Of a DNA stretch of 11,162 nt, positions 1 to 7,360 are shown piece by piece (position 1 is the first letter of the stretch; each line of letters begins with the position of its first letter). The DNA lies in contig JACNKY010000277.1 of NCBI GenBank assembly GCA_014381795.1, forward strand, positions 1 to 11,162, given 5' to 3'. Source of the DNA: Pseudomonadota bacterium (lineage in GTDB: Bacteria; SAR324; NAC60-12). The notes beneath the pieces were generated by a model, which was not told the origin of the DNA, searched no databases, and worked only from the letters and a program-made list of their open reading frames with translations. Both the position numbers and the translations under genes were made by a program.

Positions 1-2
1 CA

Positions 3-122
3 CGTGAGGCAACAATAAAATCTACCTCAGTAGTTGTAGGTGTTTCTTTAGCTGTAGCACTCTACCTGGGAATCGCTGATTTAGGACTTTCGGACATCAT
101 GCAAATGGTAATTGCTGGATAA
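3..122 (+). CDS. secE: SecE, C-terminal part (preprotein translocase subunit), cut by the window edge
   Basis: SecE is the small membrane subunit that clamps SecY in the SecYEG protein-export channel. The window holds only the last 39 codons, in frame from base 3, ending with TAA at 120-122. They contain the typical SecE ending: a short polar stretch (REATIKST), then one hydrophobic transmembrane segment (VVVGVSLAVALYLGI) and the short amphipathic tail ADLGLSDIMQMVIAG. Its place directly before nusG is the usual secE-nusG arrangement, which supports the identification despite the truncation. The stop codon may overlap the first possible nusG start codon (TTG at 112). Confidence 0.85.
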   Translation, partial: REATIKSTSVVVGVSLAVALYLGIADLGLSDIMQMVIAG

Positions 123-942
123 AATAGTGGAAGAACAAACTGGAACCGAAATGGTATTGGAAGAACAAAAAGAGATAGCAGAAACTCAGGACAGTACTTT
201 GGGAGAGCAACAGAATGATGCTCCGGAAGTAAGCGCTGATGAGACTGAAGCTCATGGTGATGCTCCGGAAGTAAGTGCTGATGAGACTGAAGCACAGGGC
301 AATGCTCCTGAGATTGAAGCTGAAGCCGCTGCAGATAATACGACGGAAACAGCAGAACAGGCTGAAGGTATTGAAGCACAAATTCCTGAAAAGCCGATAA
401 ATCCAAATGCAAAATGGTACATCCTCCAGGCATATTCCGGTTATGAAGTTCGCGTAGAACAGACGATTAATGAAAAATTAAAGATTGAAGGTCTTAAACA
501 TCTAGTAGACGAAATATTTATACCTTCAGAAGATGTGATCCGCACCAAGGAAGGCAAAAAACGGAAAGTAAACCAGAAATATTTCCCTGGATATGTGCTG
601 ATCAACATGGAACTCACCCCTGCATTGTGGCACCTTTTGATGGATGTCAACAGGGTTTCAGGGTTTATTGGCGGGACACAAAAAAATCCGTTGCCTCTGG
701 ATGAGCGTGAACTTGATACAATCCGTTCCCAAGTCAGCGAACGATTCCAGCAGAAAGCGACAGAAGATGAATTTTCACTTGGACAAAAGGTGACAATCAC
801 CGAAGGTTCTTTTGGAAATTTCAGTGGTACAATCGATGAAATAAATCTCGAACGCAGAAAATTAAAAGTACTTGTTAGTATTTTTGGCCGCCCCACACCT
901 GTTGAGGTGGAGTTCGAAAAAGTAAAACACGTAGTAGAATAA
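112..942 (+). CDS. nusG: Transcription termination/antitermination factor NusG with a long acidic N-terminal extension
   Basis: NusG binds RNA polymerase, suppresses pausing, and links it to Rho or to the ribosome. The conserved part begins near residue 100 (numbered from TTG 112) with AKWYILQAYSGYE, the start of the NGN domain. It continues through KYFPGYVLINM and VSGFIGG and ends with the KOW domain at about 220-276 (FSLGQKVTITEGSFGNFSGTI, then IFGRPTPVEVEFEKV). This core of about 175 residues is the normal NusG length. The first ~98 residues are an acidic, Glu/Ala-rich, probably disordered extension that includes a 14-residue tandem repeat. The start is uncertain. TTG 112 overlaps the secE stop, GTG 127 lies four bases after it, and ATG 151 has a weak GGA upstream and may be the true start. 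The gene is followed after 12 bases by rplK. Confidence 0.93.
   Translation: MLDKIVEEQTGTEMVLEEQKEIAETQDSTLGEQQNDAPEVSADETEAHGDAPEVSADETEAQGNAPEIEAEAAADNTTETAEQAEGIEAQIPEKPINPNAKWYILQAYSGYEVRVEQTINEKLKIEGLKHLVDEIFIPSEDVIRTKEGKKRKVNQKYFPGYVLINMELTPALWHLLMDVNRVSGFIGGTQKNPLPLDERELDTIRSQVSERFQQKATEDEFSLGQKVTITEGSFGNFSGTIDEINLERRKLKVLVSIFGRPTPVEVEFEKVKHVVE
217..312 (+). repeat. 42-bp in-frame tandem repeat in the nusG N-terminal extension
   Basis: Two copies of a 42-base unit (217-258 and 259-300) encode D-A-P-E-V-S-A-D-E-T-E-A-H/Q-G. They differ at only a few bases (for example agc/agt, gct/gca, cat/cag). A degenerate third copy begins at 301 with N-A-P-E. The unit keeps frame and is highly acidic. 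Near identity at synonymous sites suggests a recent duplication. Confidence 0.9.
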
Positions 943-954
943 GACAAAAAAACC

Positions 955-1380
955 ATGGCAAAGGAAATCTCTTCATTCATCAAGCTTCAAGTTCCGGCAG
1001 GAAAGGCAAATCCATCTCCACCAATTGGCCCCGCATTAGGTCAACACGGTGTGAACATTATGGAGTTCTGCAAAGCTTTTAACGCACAAACTCAAGGACA
1101 AGATACAATCATTCCGGTGGTGATCACTGTTTACAAGGATCGCTCATTTACCTTTATTACCAAAACACCTCCTGTACCGGTTCTGATCAAAAAAGCCCTC
1201 AAATTGAATAAAGGTTCAGCTACTCCAAATAAGGATAAAGTTGGTACTTTGAATAACAGTCAACTTGAGGAAATTGCCAAACTGAAGATGCCTGATTTGA
1301 ATTGTTATAACCTGGAATCTGCCATGAAGTCTGTGGCAGGAACTGCCCGGAGCATGGGCGTACTGACCGAGGGATTATGA
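955..1380 (+). CDS. rplK: Large-subunit ribosomal protein uL11
   Basis: L11 binds the GTPase-associated region of 23S rRNA with the L10/L12 stalk and takes part in factor-dependent GTP hydrolysis and the stringent response. The protein is 141 residues, the standard length. The N-terminal domain carries the Pro-rich [34 protein letters not shown] region (about 11-44), where thiostrepton and release-factor contacts map in the family. The C-terminal RNA-binding domain ends with the family's GTARSMG motif. The start is ATG 955, preceded by an A-rich stretch (gacaaaaaaacc) with no Shine-Dalgarno. The stop codon overlaps the rplA start (ATGA), suggesting translational coupling. Confidence 0.98.
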   Translation: MAKEISSFIKLQVPAGKANPSPPIGPALGQHGVNIMEFCKAFNAQTQGQDTIIPVVITVYKDRSFTFITKTPPVPVLIKKALKLNKGSATPNKDKVGTLNNSQLEEIAKLKMPDLNCYNLESAMKSVAGTARSMGVLTEGL

Positions 1381-2072
1381 AAAAACTGAGTAAAAGAACA
1401 AAAGTTTTTCAAGATAAAGTGGATGCAGAAAAACTGTATCCTTTGACTGAAGCAATTAATTTGCTTAAAGAAGTGAAAGCGACCAAATTTGATGAGACAG
1501 TTGATGTTGCCTTAAGACTTGGAGTTGACACACGTAAAGCTGAGCAAATGGTGCGCGGCACCTGTTCTATGCCAAATGGTCTGGGTAAAGAAATTCGTGT
1601 GCTTGTTTTTGCAAAAGCAGATAAAGCCATTGCAGCTGTGGAAGCCGGTGCAGATTATGTGGGTGGTGAAGATTATGCTAAAAAGATTCAAGAAGGCTGG
1701 CTCGAGTTTGACCGTGTTGTAGCAACACCGGATATGATGGCAGTTGTAGGACGGATAGGAAAAATATTGGGTCCAAGAGGACTGATGCCAAATCCAAAAG
1801 TCGGTACAGTAACTTTCGAAGTTGAAACAGCCATCAAAAATATTAAAGCAGGGCAGGTAGAATTCCGTGCCGATAAGCAAGGTAACCTGCATGCTGCTAT
1901 TGGGAAAGTTTCATTTGATGCAGACAAGCTTTGTGAAAATGTAACTGCCCTAGTTGACACTGTCAAAAGGATGAAACCTTCAGCCTCAAAAGGTATTTTT
2001 CTCCGTAATTTTAGTGTGAGTTCTACAATGGGACCCGGTCTTAAGGTGGACCCGCAAACAGTTAACACCTGA
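1377..2072 (+). CDS. rplA: Large-subunit ribosomal protein uL1
   Basis: L1 forms the mobile stalk that helps release E-site tRNA, and in many bacteria it represses its own rplKA mRNA. The protein is 231 residues, close to the usual ~230. Family motifs include [15 protein letters not shown] near residues 37-51, VFAKADKA, the [13 protein letters not shown] segment, [19 protein letters not shown] (about 132-150), and the C-terminal [13 protein letters not shown] ending. The start ATG 1377 shares four bases with the rplK stop and has a GAGGGA Shine-Dalgarno-like sequence just upstream, one of the few in this window. A 255-base structured leader separates it from rplJ. Confidence 0.98.
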   Translation: MKKLSKRTKVFQDKVDAEKLYPLTEAINLLKEVKATKFDETVDVALRLGVDTRKAEQMVRGTCSMPNGLGKEIRVLVFAKADKAIAAVEAGADYVGGEDYAKKIQEGWLEFDRVVATPDMMAVVGRIGKILGPRGLMPNPKVGTVTFEVETAIKNIKAGQVEFRADKQGNLHAAIGKVSFDADKLCENVTALVDTVKRMKPSASKGIFLRNFSVSSTMGPGLKVDPQTVNT

Positions 2073-2091
2073 AAAACTTTTTTAGTTTTCT

Positions 2092-2194
2092 TGTCTAAGA
2101 CAGTAGGGGCCTAACGGCTTAATTTATGCCCTGCCGAGACACAGCTTCCGCAAGTGACACAGCAACATTCTGCTGTGTTCCTTCCTCTGTCTTA
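2092..2194 (+). promoter_or_regulatory. L10 ribosomal protein leader (autoregulatory RNA upstream of rplJL)
   Basis: The rplA-rplJ gap contains the hallmarks of the L10 leader, the mRNA site where L10(L12)4 binds and represses rplJL. Bases agacagtagg (2098-2107) and ccctgccgagac (2129-2140) match the family's typical strings as I remember them. The fold is easy to draw: outer stem TGTCT 2092-2096 with AGACA 2137-2141; an asymmetric internal loop that could be the kink-turn; stem GTAGGG 2103-2108 with CCCTGC 2129-2134; and a small hairpin GCC-taac-GGC at 2109-2118. A further perfect hairpin, ACACAGCA 2157-2164 with TGCTGTGT 2171-2178, follows. Position and sequence agree, but the 3' boundary is my estimate. 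Confidence 0.8.
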
Positions 2195-2211
2195 TTCAAT
2201 TTTTTTCTAAA

Positions 2212-2293
2212 TCTTCGGTTTTAAGAGAAACTGCTTGCAGGCTTTTTCTCGACAGTGCGTGTCTTAAAGCGCTTCTTTGAAAAACCGAAGGAG
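2212..2293 (+). promoter_or_regulatory. Second stem-loop in the rplJ leader, covering an AAGGAG sequence
   Basis: Bases CTTCGGTTTT (2213-2222) are perfectly complementary to AAAACCGAAG (2281-2290), giving a 10-bp stem around a 58-base interior. The interior can form a further stem, GAGAAA 2225-2230 with a TTTCTC just after the Gly/Cys-like tgcttgcagg segment. The 3' arm runs into AAGGAG (2288-2293), the best Shine-Dalgarno match I noticed near any start in the window, so part of it would be paired. It lies 34 bases upstream of the rplJ ATG, too far to serve rplJ directly. A regulatory role is inferred from the structure alone. Confidence 0.5.
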
Positions 2294-2327
2294 TGAATGT
2301 TTAACATAATCATATCGAAAAGGTTCC

Positions 2328-2852
2328 ATGGAACGAAGCCAAAAAGAAGCTCAAGTCAATGAACTTCGGTCAATCTTTAATAGTATATCCGCAGGAGTAC
2401 TGGTTGATTATCGTGGTATTGAAGCAAATCAGGTTGTAGAACTTCGAAAGAAGCTGAATGATGCCTCATCCACCATGAAAGTAATCAAAAACTCGCTGGC
2501 ACGTATTGCCGCGGAAAACACTCCGATTGCAGAACTGGCCGATCAGTTCACGCAGACCCGTGCTCTTGTATACAGCGACGGTGACGCGGTTCAGCAGGCT
2601 AAAGTATTGTCTGAAGCCGCCAAAAGTTTAGATAAATTGAAAATCCTTGCTGGAATCCTTGTTGGTGACAGCAAAATCAGTATCCTCAATTCGGGTGAAG
2701 TCGAAGCACTTTCCAAATTGCCTTCAAGAGATGAGCTCATCATGAAGTTGTTGTTCTTGATGCAAGCACCTGCAACTCAATTTGTTAGTACTCTTAACGC
2801 AGTTCCTGCGAAATTTGTTCGCACTTTGGCTGCAATCCGGGATAGCAAATAA
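2328..2852 (+). CDS. rplJ: Large-subunit ribosomal protein uL10
   Basis: L10 anchors the L7/L12 dimers to the ribosome stalk base, and as a complex with L12 it binds its own mRNA leader. The protein is 174 residues, within the family range of about 165-175. The N-terminal rRNA-binding domain shows SAGVLVDYRGIEANQVVELRKKLNDA and the conserved KVIKNSLARIAAE (about 48-60). The C-terminal helix (PATQFVSTLNAVPAKFVRTLAAIRD) is the L12-binding segment. ATG 2328 is the only reasonable start: no in-frame start codon lies between it and the upstream in-frame stop near 2307. An AAAAGG lies 4-5 bases before it. rplL follows after a 70-base gap. Confidence 0.97.
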   Translation: MERSQKEAQVNELRSIFNSISAGVLVDYRGIEANQVVELRKKLNDASSTMKVIKNSLARIAAENTPIAELADQFTQTRALVYSDGDAVQQAKVLSEAAKSLDKLKILAGILVGDSKISILNSGEVEALSKLPSRDELIMKLLFLMQAPATQFVSTLNAVPAKFVRTLAAIRDSK

Positions 2853-2922
2853 CAATCCGGTTTATTAACATTCTTCCCATGCTAGTGTGGAAGATGAACT
2901 TAACCTTTGTCTGAGAAATAAA

Positions 2923-3306
2923 ATGGCAAGTATCACAAAAGACCAAGTAATTGATTTTATCGCCAACATGTCCGTATTGGAAATGTCTGAGTTGGTAAAA
3001 GAAATGGAAGAAAAATTCGGTGTTAGTGCAGCGTCTGCTGCTGTAGCTGCTCCTGCCGCTGCTGGTGGAGCCGCTGAAGCCCCTGCGGAAGAAAAAACCG
3101 AATTTGACGTAATTCTGACCAGCTTTGGTGAGAAGAAAATTAACGTCATTAAAGAAGTAAGGAGTATCACAGGATTGGGACTCAAAGAAGCTAAGGAAGC
3201 TGTTGAAGCTGCTCCAAAAGCAATTAGAGAAGGTGTCTCCAAGGAAGAAGCAGAAGAAGTCAAAAAGAAACTTGAAGAAGCCGGCGCAAGCGCGGAAATC
3301 AAGTAA
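2923..3306 (+). CDS. rplL: Large-subunit ribosomal protein bL12 (L7/L12)
   Basis: L12 is the flexible stalk protein that recruits translation factors; several dimers bind L10. From ATG 2923 the protein is 127 residues, the normal length. The N-terminal dimerisation helices (about 1-35) are followed by an Ala/Pro-rich hinge at about 40-62. The C-terminal factor-binding domain has [37 protein letters not shown] and [12 protein letters not shown]. An in-frame GTG at 2887 would add 12 residues ([12 protein letters not shown]) that do not look like the family, so ATG 2923 is preferred. No Shine-Dalgarno is visible (gagaaataaa). The gene is the last of the ribosomal block and is followed by a terminator, not by rpoB. 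Confidence 0.97.
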   Translation: MASITKDQVIDFIANMSVLEMSELVKEMEEKFGVSAASAAVAAPAAAGGAAEAPAEEKTEFDVILTSFGEKKINVIKEVRSITGLGLKEAKEAVEAAPKAIREGVSKEEAEEVKKKLEEAGASAEIK

Positions 3307-3318
3307 GTTACTTGTCAA

Positions 3319-3353
3319 GAGCGTGTCCTTCCCGGGACACGCTCCTGCTTTTT
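3319..3353 (+). terminator. Intrinsic terminator after rplL
   Basis: A perfect 10-bp GC-rich stem, GAGCGTGTCC (3319-3328) with GGACACGCTC (3335-3344), has a six-base loop. A five-T run follows at 3349-3353, four bases after the stem. It begins 12 bases after the rplL stop and is the clearest Rho-independent terminator in the window. It probably ends the secE-nusG-rplKAJL transcript, although partial read-through cannot be excluded. Confidence 0.88.
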
Positions 3354-3467
3354 ATCAGTCCTAGCTTTTGCCCTCCCCCAGCTATTAGATAGTCCAAGTA
3401 GAAGTACCCTTAAAGTTAGAGTTATTATTACTGTATTTAGTGTTGATCACAATTTCGCACTGGACTG

Positions 3468-3497
3468 TTACAGAATAGAATTTTAGTCTAGTATAGA
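3468..3497 (+). promoter_or_regulatory. Possible sigma70-type promoter for pyrB
   Basis: After the rplL terminator a new promoter is expected. The best candidate pairs TTACAG (3468-3473, four of six matches to the -35 consensus) with TATAGA (3492-3497, four of six matches to -10), 18 bases apart and about 33 bases before the pyrB ATG. The surrounding spacer is AT-rich. No pyrimidine-type attenuator hairpin is visible between it and the gene. The match is modest. Confidence 0.35.
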
Positions 3498-3530
3498 TTA
3501 TTTTGCTAAAACTTAGGCCTTGCATCACTA

Positions 3531-4586
3531 ATGGAAGAATCTTTAAAAACCTACGAAGAATACTTTTCGCAAGCAGTGGAAGTACGCATGCGTCATTATG
3601 AAAAAGAAGGACGCCTCCAGCATGTGATGCTCTCACATCAATTTTCCATTAGCCTGATGGAAGAATTATTTGATATTGCGGATCACGTTAAGGAAATGAC
3701 GCGTAAACCAAATGGGATAGAATTTTTGAAATCGCTGTTGTGCCACAAAAAGGCAATGCTCTATTTCACCCAGCCTTCAACAAGAACCTTCCTCTCATTT
3801 TTGACAGCATGCCAGATGGTCGGCATGGACACCGGAGAAGTCCGTGATCCATCTTTATCTTCAGAATACAAAGGTGAAAGTCAGGAAGACGGAGTCCGTG
3901 TTTTCAGCAGTTATTTTGACATGATTATCATGCGTGATCCAAAGCCTGGGTTTTGCGAATATATGGCCTATTTGCTCGACAGTACTGGACGCAGCATCCC
4001 CATCATGAATGGCGGCAGCGGTAAAGATCAGCATCCAACTCAGGCTCTACTTGACCTTTACACCATGCACCGCTCCTTTCAGAAGACAGGAGGTATCACT
4101 AAAAAGAGATATGCATTTGTGGGAGATTTGCTGCGAGGAAGAGCCGTACGTTCTTCAGTCATGTTATTAAGTCAATATAAAGATGTCGAAATGGAGTTTA
4201 TTGCTCCGTCTTCTTTTCAGATTGCAGAGGATCTGGAAGAATATTTACTCTCACAGGATGTAAATATTCATAAAACTGATAACTTGGAAAGTGTTATTTC
4301 AAACGTCGACTGCATTTACATGACAAGGATTCAGGATGAGTATGATCTCTCCGGAGAGTCCAACCTGATTGATTATTCAAAATATAGTCTGACTTCGGAT
4401 AATGTCAGCAGAATGAAAAAAAATTCCATTATTTTGCACCCCTTGCCCAGACGGCATGAAATTTCACCGGAAGTCGATGCTGACCCACGTGCCATGTACT
4501 GGAGGCAACTACGAAACGGCGTCTATATTAGAGCAGCTCTACTGCTTTATGTCTTCAATGTTGCACATCGCTTAAAGGAGTATTAA
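3531..4586 (+). CDS. pyrB: Aspartate carbamoyltransferase, catalytic chain, somewhat divergent
   Basis: ATCase condenses carbamoyl phosphate with L-aspartate in the second step of de novo pyrimidine synthesis, in the cytoplasm. The visible active-site residues are: the carbamoyl-phosphate loop STRT at 83-86; K114 in YKGES, the lysine donated to the neighbouring subunit; R135 in MRDP; H168 and Q171 in HPTQ; R266 and Q268 in MTRIQ; and HPLPR at 303-307. HPLPR and MTRIQ.E separate it from ornithine carbamoyltransferase, which has HCLP. At 351 residues it is longer than the usual ~310, with about 30 extra N-terminal residues. After STRT it has Phe where most members have Arg. No regulatory pyrI follows. 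The start ATG 3531 has only a distant AGG upstream. Confidence 0.92.
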   Translation: MEESLKTYEEYFSQAVEVRMRHYEKEGRLQHVMLSHQFSISLMEELFDIADHVKEMTRKPNGIEFLKSLLCHKKAMLYFTQPSTRTFLSFLTACQMVGMDTGEVRDPSLSSEYKGESQEDGVRVFSSYFDMIIMRDPKPGFCEYMAYLLDSTGRSIPIMNGGSGKDQHPTQALLDLYTMHRSFQKTGGITKKRYAFVGDLLRGRAVRSSVMLLSQYKDVEMEFIAPSSFQIAEDLEEYLLSQDVNIHKTDNLESVISNVDCIYMTRIQDEYDLSGESNLIDYSKYSLTSDNVSRMKKNSIILHPLPRRHEISPEVDADPRAMYWRQLRNGVYIRAALLLYVFNVAHRLKEY

Positions 4587-4659
4587 AATAACTACTTCTG
4601 ACGTTGCTGTAGGAAAATCCAGTTATAGCAGAAACAGTTTTTTAATCTTATAAACAAAC

Positions 4660-6156
4660 ATGGCCAACCCTAAATTTATTTCAACGAATGTTGCGGCTTT
4701 ACTCGTTTACGGACGCCCGCCGATGGTGTTTGCCGGTATGGTCTGCGCCATCAGCGTGATGTTGGACCGCAATCCATTTGTTTACTACAGCGGAGTAATT
4801 TTTCTGCTTTCCGCAATGATCCTTGATTTAATAGATGGCTGGTTTGCGGCACGTTATAGACCACAGGCAAAACTTTCACATTTAGCGGACAGGATCATGG
4901 ATAAAGTCGTGTATGCGATGATTTTTCCAATGGTTGCAGTAGGAATGATGTGGCGGTACCAGACTTTAGCTGAAAGCGCGGATTTTCGTCTGGAAATGCT
5001 GCACGTCGTTTTTGTATTTGTCTTGTGCGTAACAGTTTTAATGCGTGACAATTTTGCGCACTTCATGAGGAATTTTTCGCTCCGTAAAGGTGAAGAAGAA
5101 GAAATGAAGGAAGTCACCAGACTCCGGACGATGGTTGCAGCCCCGATCGGAGTTGTACTTTACATTCACGCCTTTTATGTACCAGGAGGTCCGGATTCTT
5201 CACTTTATTCATGGATGAGCTGGCTGGGAGCAATTCCGATTCAGCAGCTTTTCTTTTTGGAAATCCTGCTACTGATAATCAATTTTGGCTCAATTGCCGG
5301 TTATTGTCGAAAATACGGTACTGCATGCCTCGATGATCTTTGTTTGAATGATGAGGTTTTACGCCGCAGAATTTTAGCCGTTTTTCCAAATGCGCTGACC
5401 GTGATGAATGCACTGATGGGTGTCTTGGCCATACTCTTTGCTTATCGTGGACGAGTTCAGGAAGCATACCTGATTCTGCTGGGAGCAGGGTTTTTTGATA
5501 AACTAGACGGTGCTGTCGCTAGGAAACTTGGACTCACAACGCCTCTTCCATCTGCAAAACCAAGGAAATATAACATTACCTTAGGCGGTGTGCTTGATGA
5601 CGTTTCCGACACAGTCAGTTTTTGCATTGCGCCGGCAGTTATATTTTACATCCTGATGTCACAAGTTGCTGATGAATCCATTCAGGCGCTTCCATATGGT
5701 TGGATTTCAATTATGTATGTCGTCTTAGGTGTAACACGTTTAGTTTTATTTATTCTCGATCAAAACAGTATCCCTGGATTTTTCAAAGGTATTCCTGTTC
5801 CGGGAGCGGCCCTATTAGCAGCAGCACCTTTCATAATGCTCGGGAATGCGCTTGAAACTAATTCTGCTGACTTGGTTTTTTGGGCACAATTTTGTTTTGT
5901 CTTAATGATAATTGCAGCAATCTTAATGATAAGTTTTCCAATTCGTTATATGCACATCGGCCGCTTAATGAGCCGCAGTAGAAAATTTTTAATTTTAACT
6001 ATCCTGCTTATCATCGGTTTCGCATTCACGCCATATTTCGGGCATGCCGCACTTGCTTACTTGATCTTATATGTTTTTTCGCCGCTTTACACTTGGCGTA
6101 TCAGTCCGGAAGTCGCCTCAAAGGAGAATCCGGAAAATCTCTCTTCCTCTTCTTGA
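4660..6156 (+). CDS. Membrane protein with two fused CDP-alcohol phosphatidyltransferase domains
   Basis: Enzymes of this family transfer a phosphatidyl group from CDP-diacylglycerol to an alcohol at the membrane. The signature is D-x2-D-G-x2-A-R-x8-G-x3-D-x3-D. It appears twice in this 498-residue polytopic protein. The first copy (56-81, DLIDGWFAA to HLADRIMD) keeps the spacing and all four Asp, but has Ala64 for Arg and Ser73 for Gly. The second (280-317, DKLDGAVAR to GGVLDDVSD) keeps Arg and Gly but has 20 instead of 8 residues between them. The second half goes on with SFCIAPA and FFKGIPVPGAA, resembling phosphatidylserine synthase PssA. The first half is more like phosphatidylglycerophosphate synthase, with lower certainty. 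No Shine-Dalgarno is seen. ruvB starts six bases downstream. The actual products are not determinable here. Confidence 0.85.
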   Translation: MANPKFISTNVAALLVYGRPPMVFAGMVCAISVMLDRNPFVYYSGVIFLLSAMILDLIDGWFAARYRPQAKLSHLADRIMDKVVYAMIFPMVAVGMMWRYQTLAESADFRLEMLHVVFVFVLCVTVLMRDNFAHFMRNFSLRKGEEEEMKEVTRLRTMVAAPIGVVLYIHAFYVPGGPDSSLYSWMSWLGAIPIQQLFFLEILLLIINFGSIAGYCRKYGTACLDDLCLNDEVLRRRILAVFPNALTVMNALMGVLAILFAYRGRVQEAYLILLGAGFFDKLDGAVARKLGLTTPLPSAKPRKYNITLGGVLDDVSDTVSFCIAPAVIFYILMSQVADESIQALPYGWISIMYVVLGVTRLVLFILDQNSIPGFFKGIPVPGAALLAAAPFIMLGNALETNSADLVFWAQFCFVLMIIAAILMISFPIRYMHIGRLMSRSRKFLILTILLIIGFAFTPYFGHAALAYLILYVFSPLYTWRISPEVASKENPENLSSSS

Positions 6157-6162
6157 ACACCA

Positions 6163-7227
6163 ATGCAGGAACTAACTGTGGACAACGAGTCCTCTGATCT
6201 TCCAGAAAATACTGAAGAACGAATGGTTGCTCCAGAACAACAACTTGGCGAGCAATTTGATCAATCTTTACGGCCTGAGCGTTTACGTGATTATATAGGT
6301 CAACAGGAAATTAAAGAAAATTTGATAGTTTTTATCGGAGCAGCCAAAAAACGCGGGCATGCGCTGGATCATGTACTCTTAAGTGGACCTCCAGGATTGG
6401 GTAAAACTACACTTGCAAATATTTTCTCACGCGAAATGGAGGTGCAACTGCGTGCGACTTCTGGACCTGTCATTGAACGTCAGGGTGATTTAGCGGCAAT
6501 TCTCACCAATCTTGAACCTGGATCAATTTTGTTCATTGACGAAATTCACCGGTTGAACCGAGTGGTGGAAGAAGTACTCTACAGCGCAATGGAGGATTTC
6601 ACCCTCGATATTATTATCGGAGAAGGTCCGGGGGCCCGTACCGTAAAAATCGATTTACCGCATTTTACCTTGGTGGGTGCAACAACAAGGGCTGGATTGC
6701 TTACTTCACCGTTGAGAGAACGTTTTGGGATTCAGTTCCGCCTTAATTTTTATGATCCGGAAGAGCTGAAAACAATCATCCTGCGTGCTGCAGCTTTACT
6801 GGGTATTGAAATAGTAGAAGAAGCATCTTTGGAACTTGCGCGCAGAGCAAGAGGTACACCCAGAATCGCAAACCGTTTACTGAAGCGCTGCCGTGATTTT
6901 GCAGACATGGAAACTTCAGGAGTGATCACTTTACCGCTAGTCGAGAAGAGTCTTGATAAAATGAGAATAGATCTGGAGGGTCTAGACAAAATGGATCGTC
7001 TCATCCTTGAAGCCATCGTTGAAAAATTTGGCGGAGGCCCTGTCGGACTGAGTACACTTGCGGCTTCTGTCTCAGAGGAAAAAGACACGATTGAAGATGT
7101 CTATGAGCCTTTTCTGCTACTCAAGGGTTTTTTGCAGCGTACTCCTCGTGGGCGGATGGCGACCGAAAGGGCTTACCAGCATATGGGTATTTCAGCACCT
7201 CCTAAAAAACAAGATACTCTTTTCTGA
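6163..7227 (+). CDS. ruvB: Holliday junction branch-migration ATPase RuvB
   Basis: RuvB is the hexameric AAA+ motor that, with RuvA, drives branch migration of Holliday junctions before RuvC cuts them. The protein is 354 residues, the normal size. It has Walker [10 protein letters not shown] at 75-83, Walker B LFIDEIH with D126-E127, sensor 1 GATTRAG at 172-178, and the arginine-finger segment SPLRERFG around 183-190. The C-terminal winged-helix domain contains [19 protein letters not shown] and the ending [21 protein letters not shown]. The ~35 residues before the conserved [11 protein letters not shown] are variable and acidic, so an internal start such as ATG 6223 is conceivable. ruvA and ruvC are not adjacent. 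It lies six bases after the phosphatidyltransferase gene and is probably co-transcribed with it. Confidence 0.98.
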   Translation: MQELTVDNESSDLPENTEERMVAPEQQLGEQFDQSLRPERLRDYIGQQEIKENLIVFIGAAKKRGHALDHVLLSGPPGLGKTTLANIFSREMEVQLRATSGPVIERQGDLAAILTNLEPGSILFIDEIHRLNRVVEEVLYSAMEDFTLDIIIGEGPGARTVKIDLPHFTLVGATTRAGLLTSPLRERFGIQFRLNFYDPEELKTIILRAAALLGIEIVEEASLELARRARGTPRIANRLLKRCRDFADMETSGVITLPLVEKSLDKMRIDLEGLDKMDRLILEAIVEKFGGGPVGLSTLAASVSEEKDTIEDVYEPFLLLKGFLQRTPRGRMATERAYQHMGISAPPKKQDTLF

Positions 7228-7330
7228 AACATTTTAACAAGTATTTTCCGGATAACTTTTCTCAAATATTCATGCCGCGTTTTTGCCGGATTCTGCTGAA
7301 TAACATTCCTTTCCCGTTAATCACGCCAAG

Positions 7331-7360
7331 TGGACATGATCGTGCTGAACAGAAAATTAT
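7331..7360 (+). promoter_or_regulatory. Weak candidate promoter upstream of glnD
   Basis: TGGACA (7331-7336, five of six matches to -35) and AATTAT (7355-7360, four of six to -10) are 18 bases apart and end 27 bases before the glnD ATG. The 160-base spacer 7228-7387 otherwise shows no strong terminator or repeat. glnD could equally be read from upstream. Confidence 0.25.

Noticed and set aside
2887..2922. GTG 2887 as the rplL start
   Set aside because: It would add 12 residues that do not resemble the L7/L12 N-terminus; ATG 2923 gives the normal 127-residue protein.
2794..3318. Long minus-strand reading frames opposite rplJ/rplL and elsewhere (for example opposite nusG and glnD)
   Set aside because: They are antisense shadows of strongly conserved genes, with Ser/Phe-rich compositions expected from the reverse of Glu/Lys/Ala codons and no family features.
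4587..4659. Promoter or terminator between pyrB and the phosphatidyltransferase gene
   Set aside because: Only AT-rich sequence with no paired -35/-10 boxes of useful quality and no stable hairpin; read-through from pyrB is plausible.
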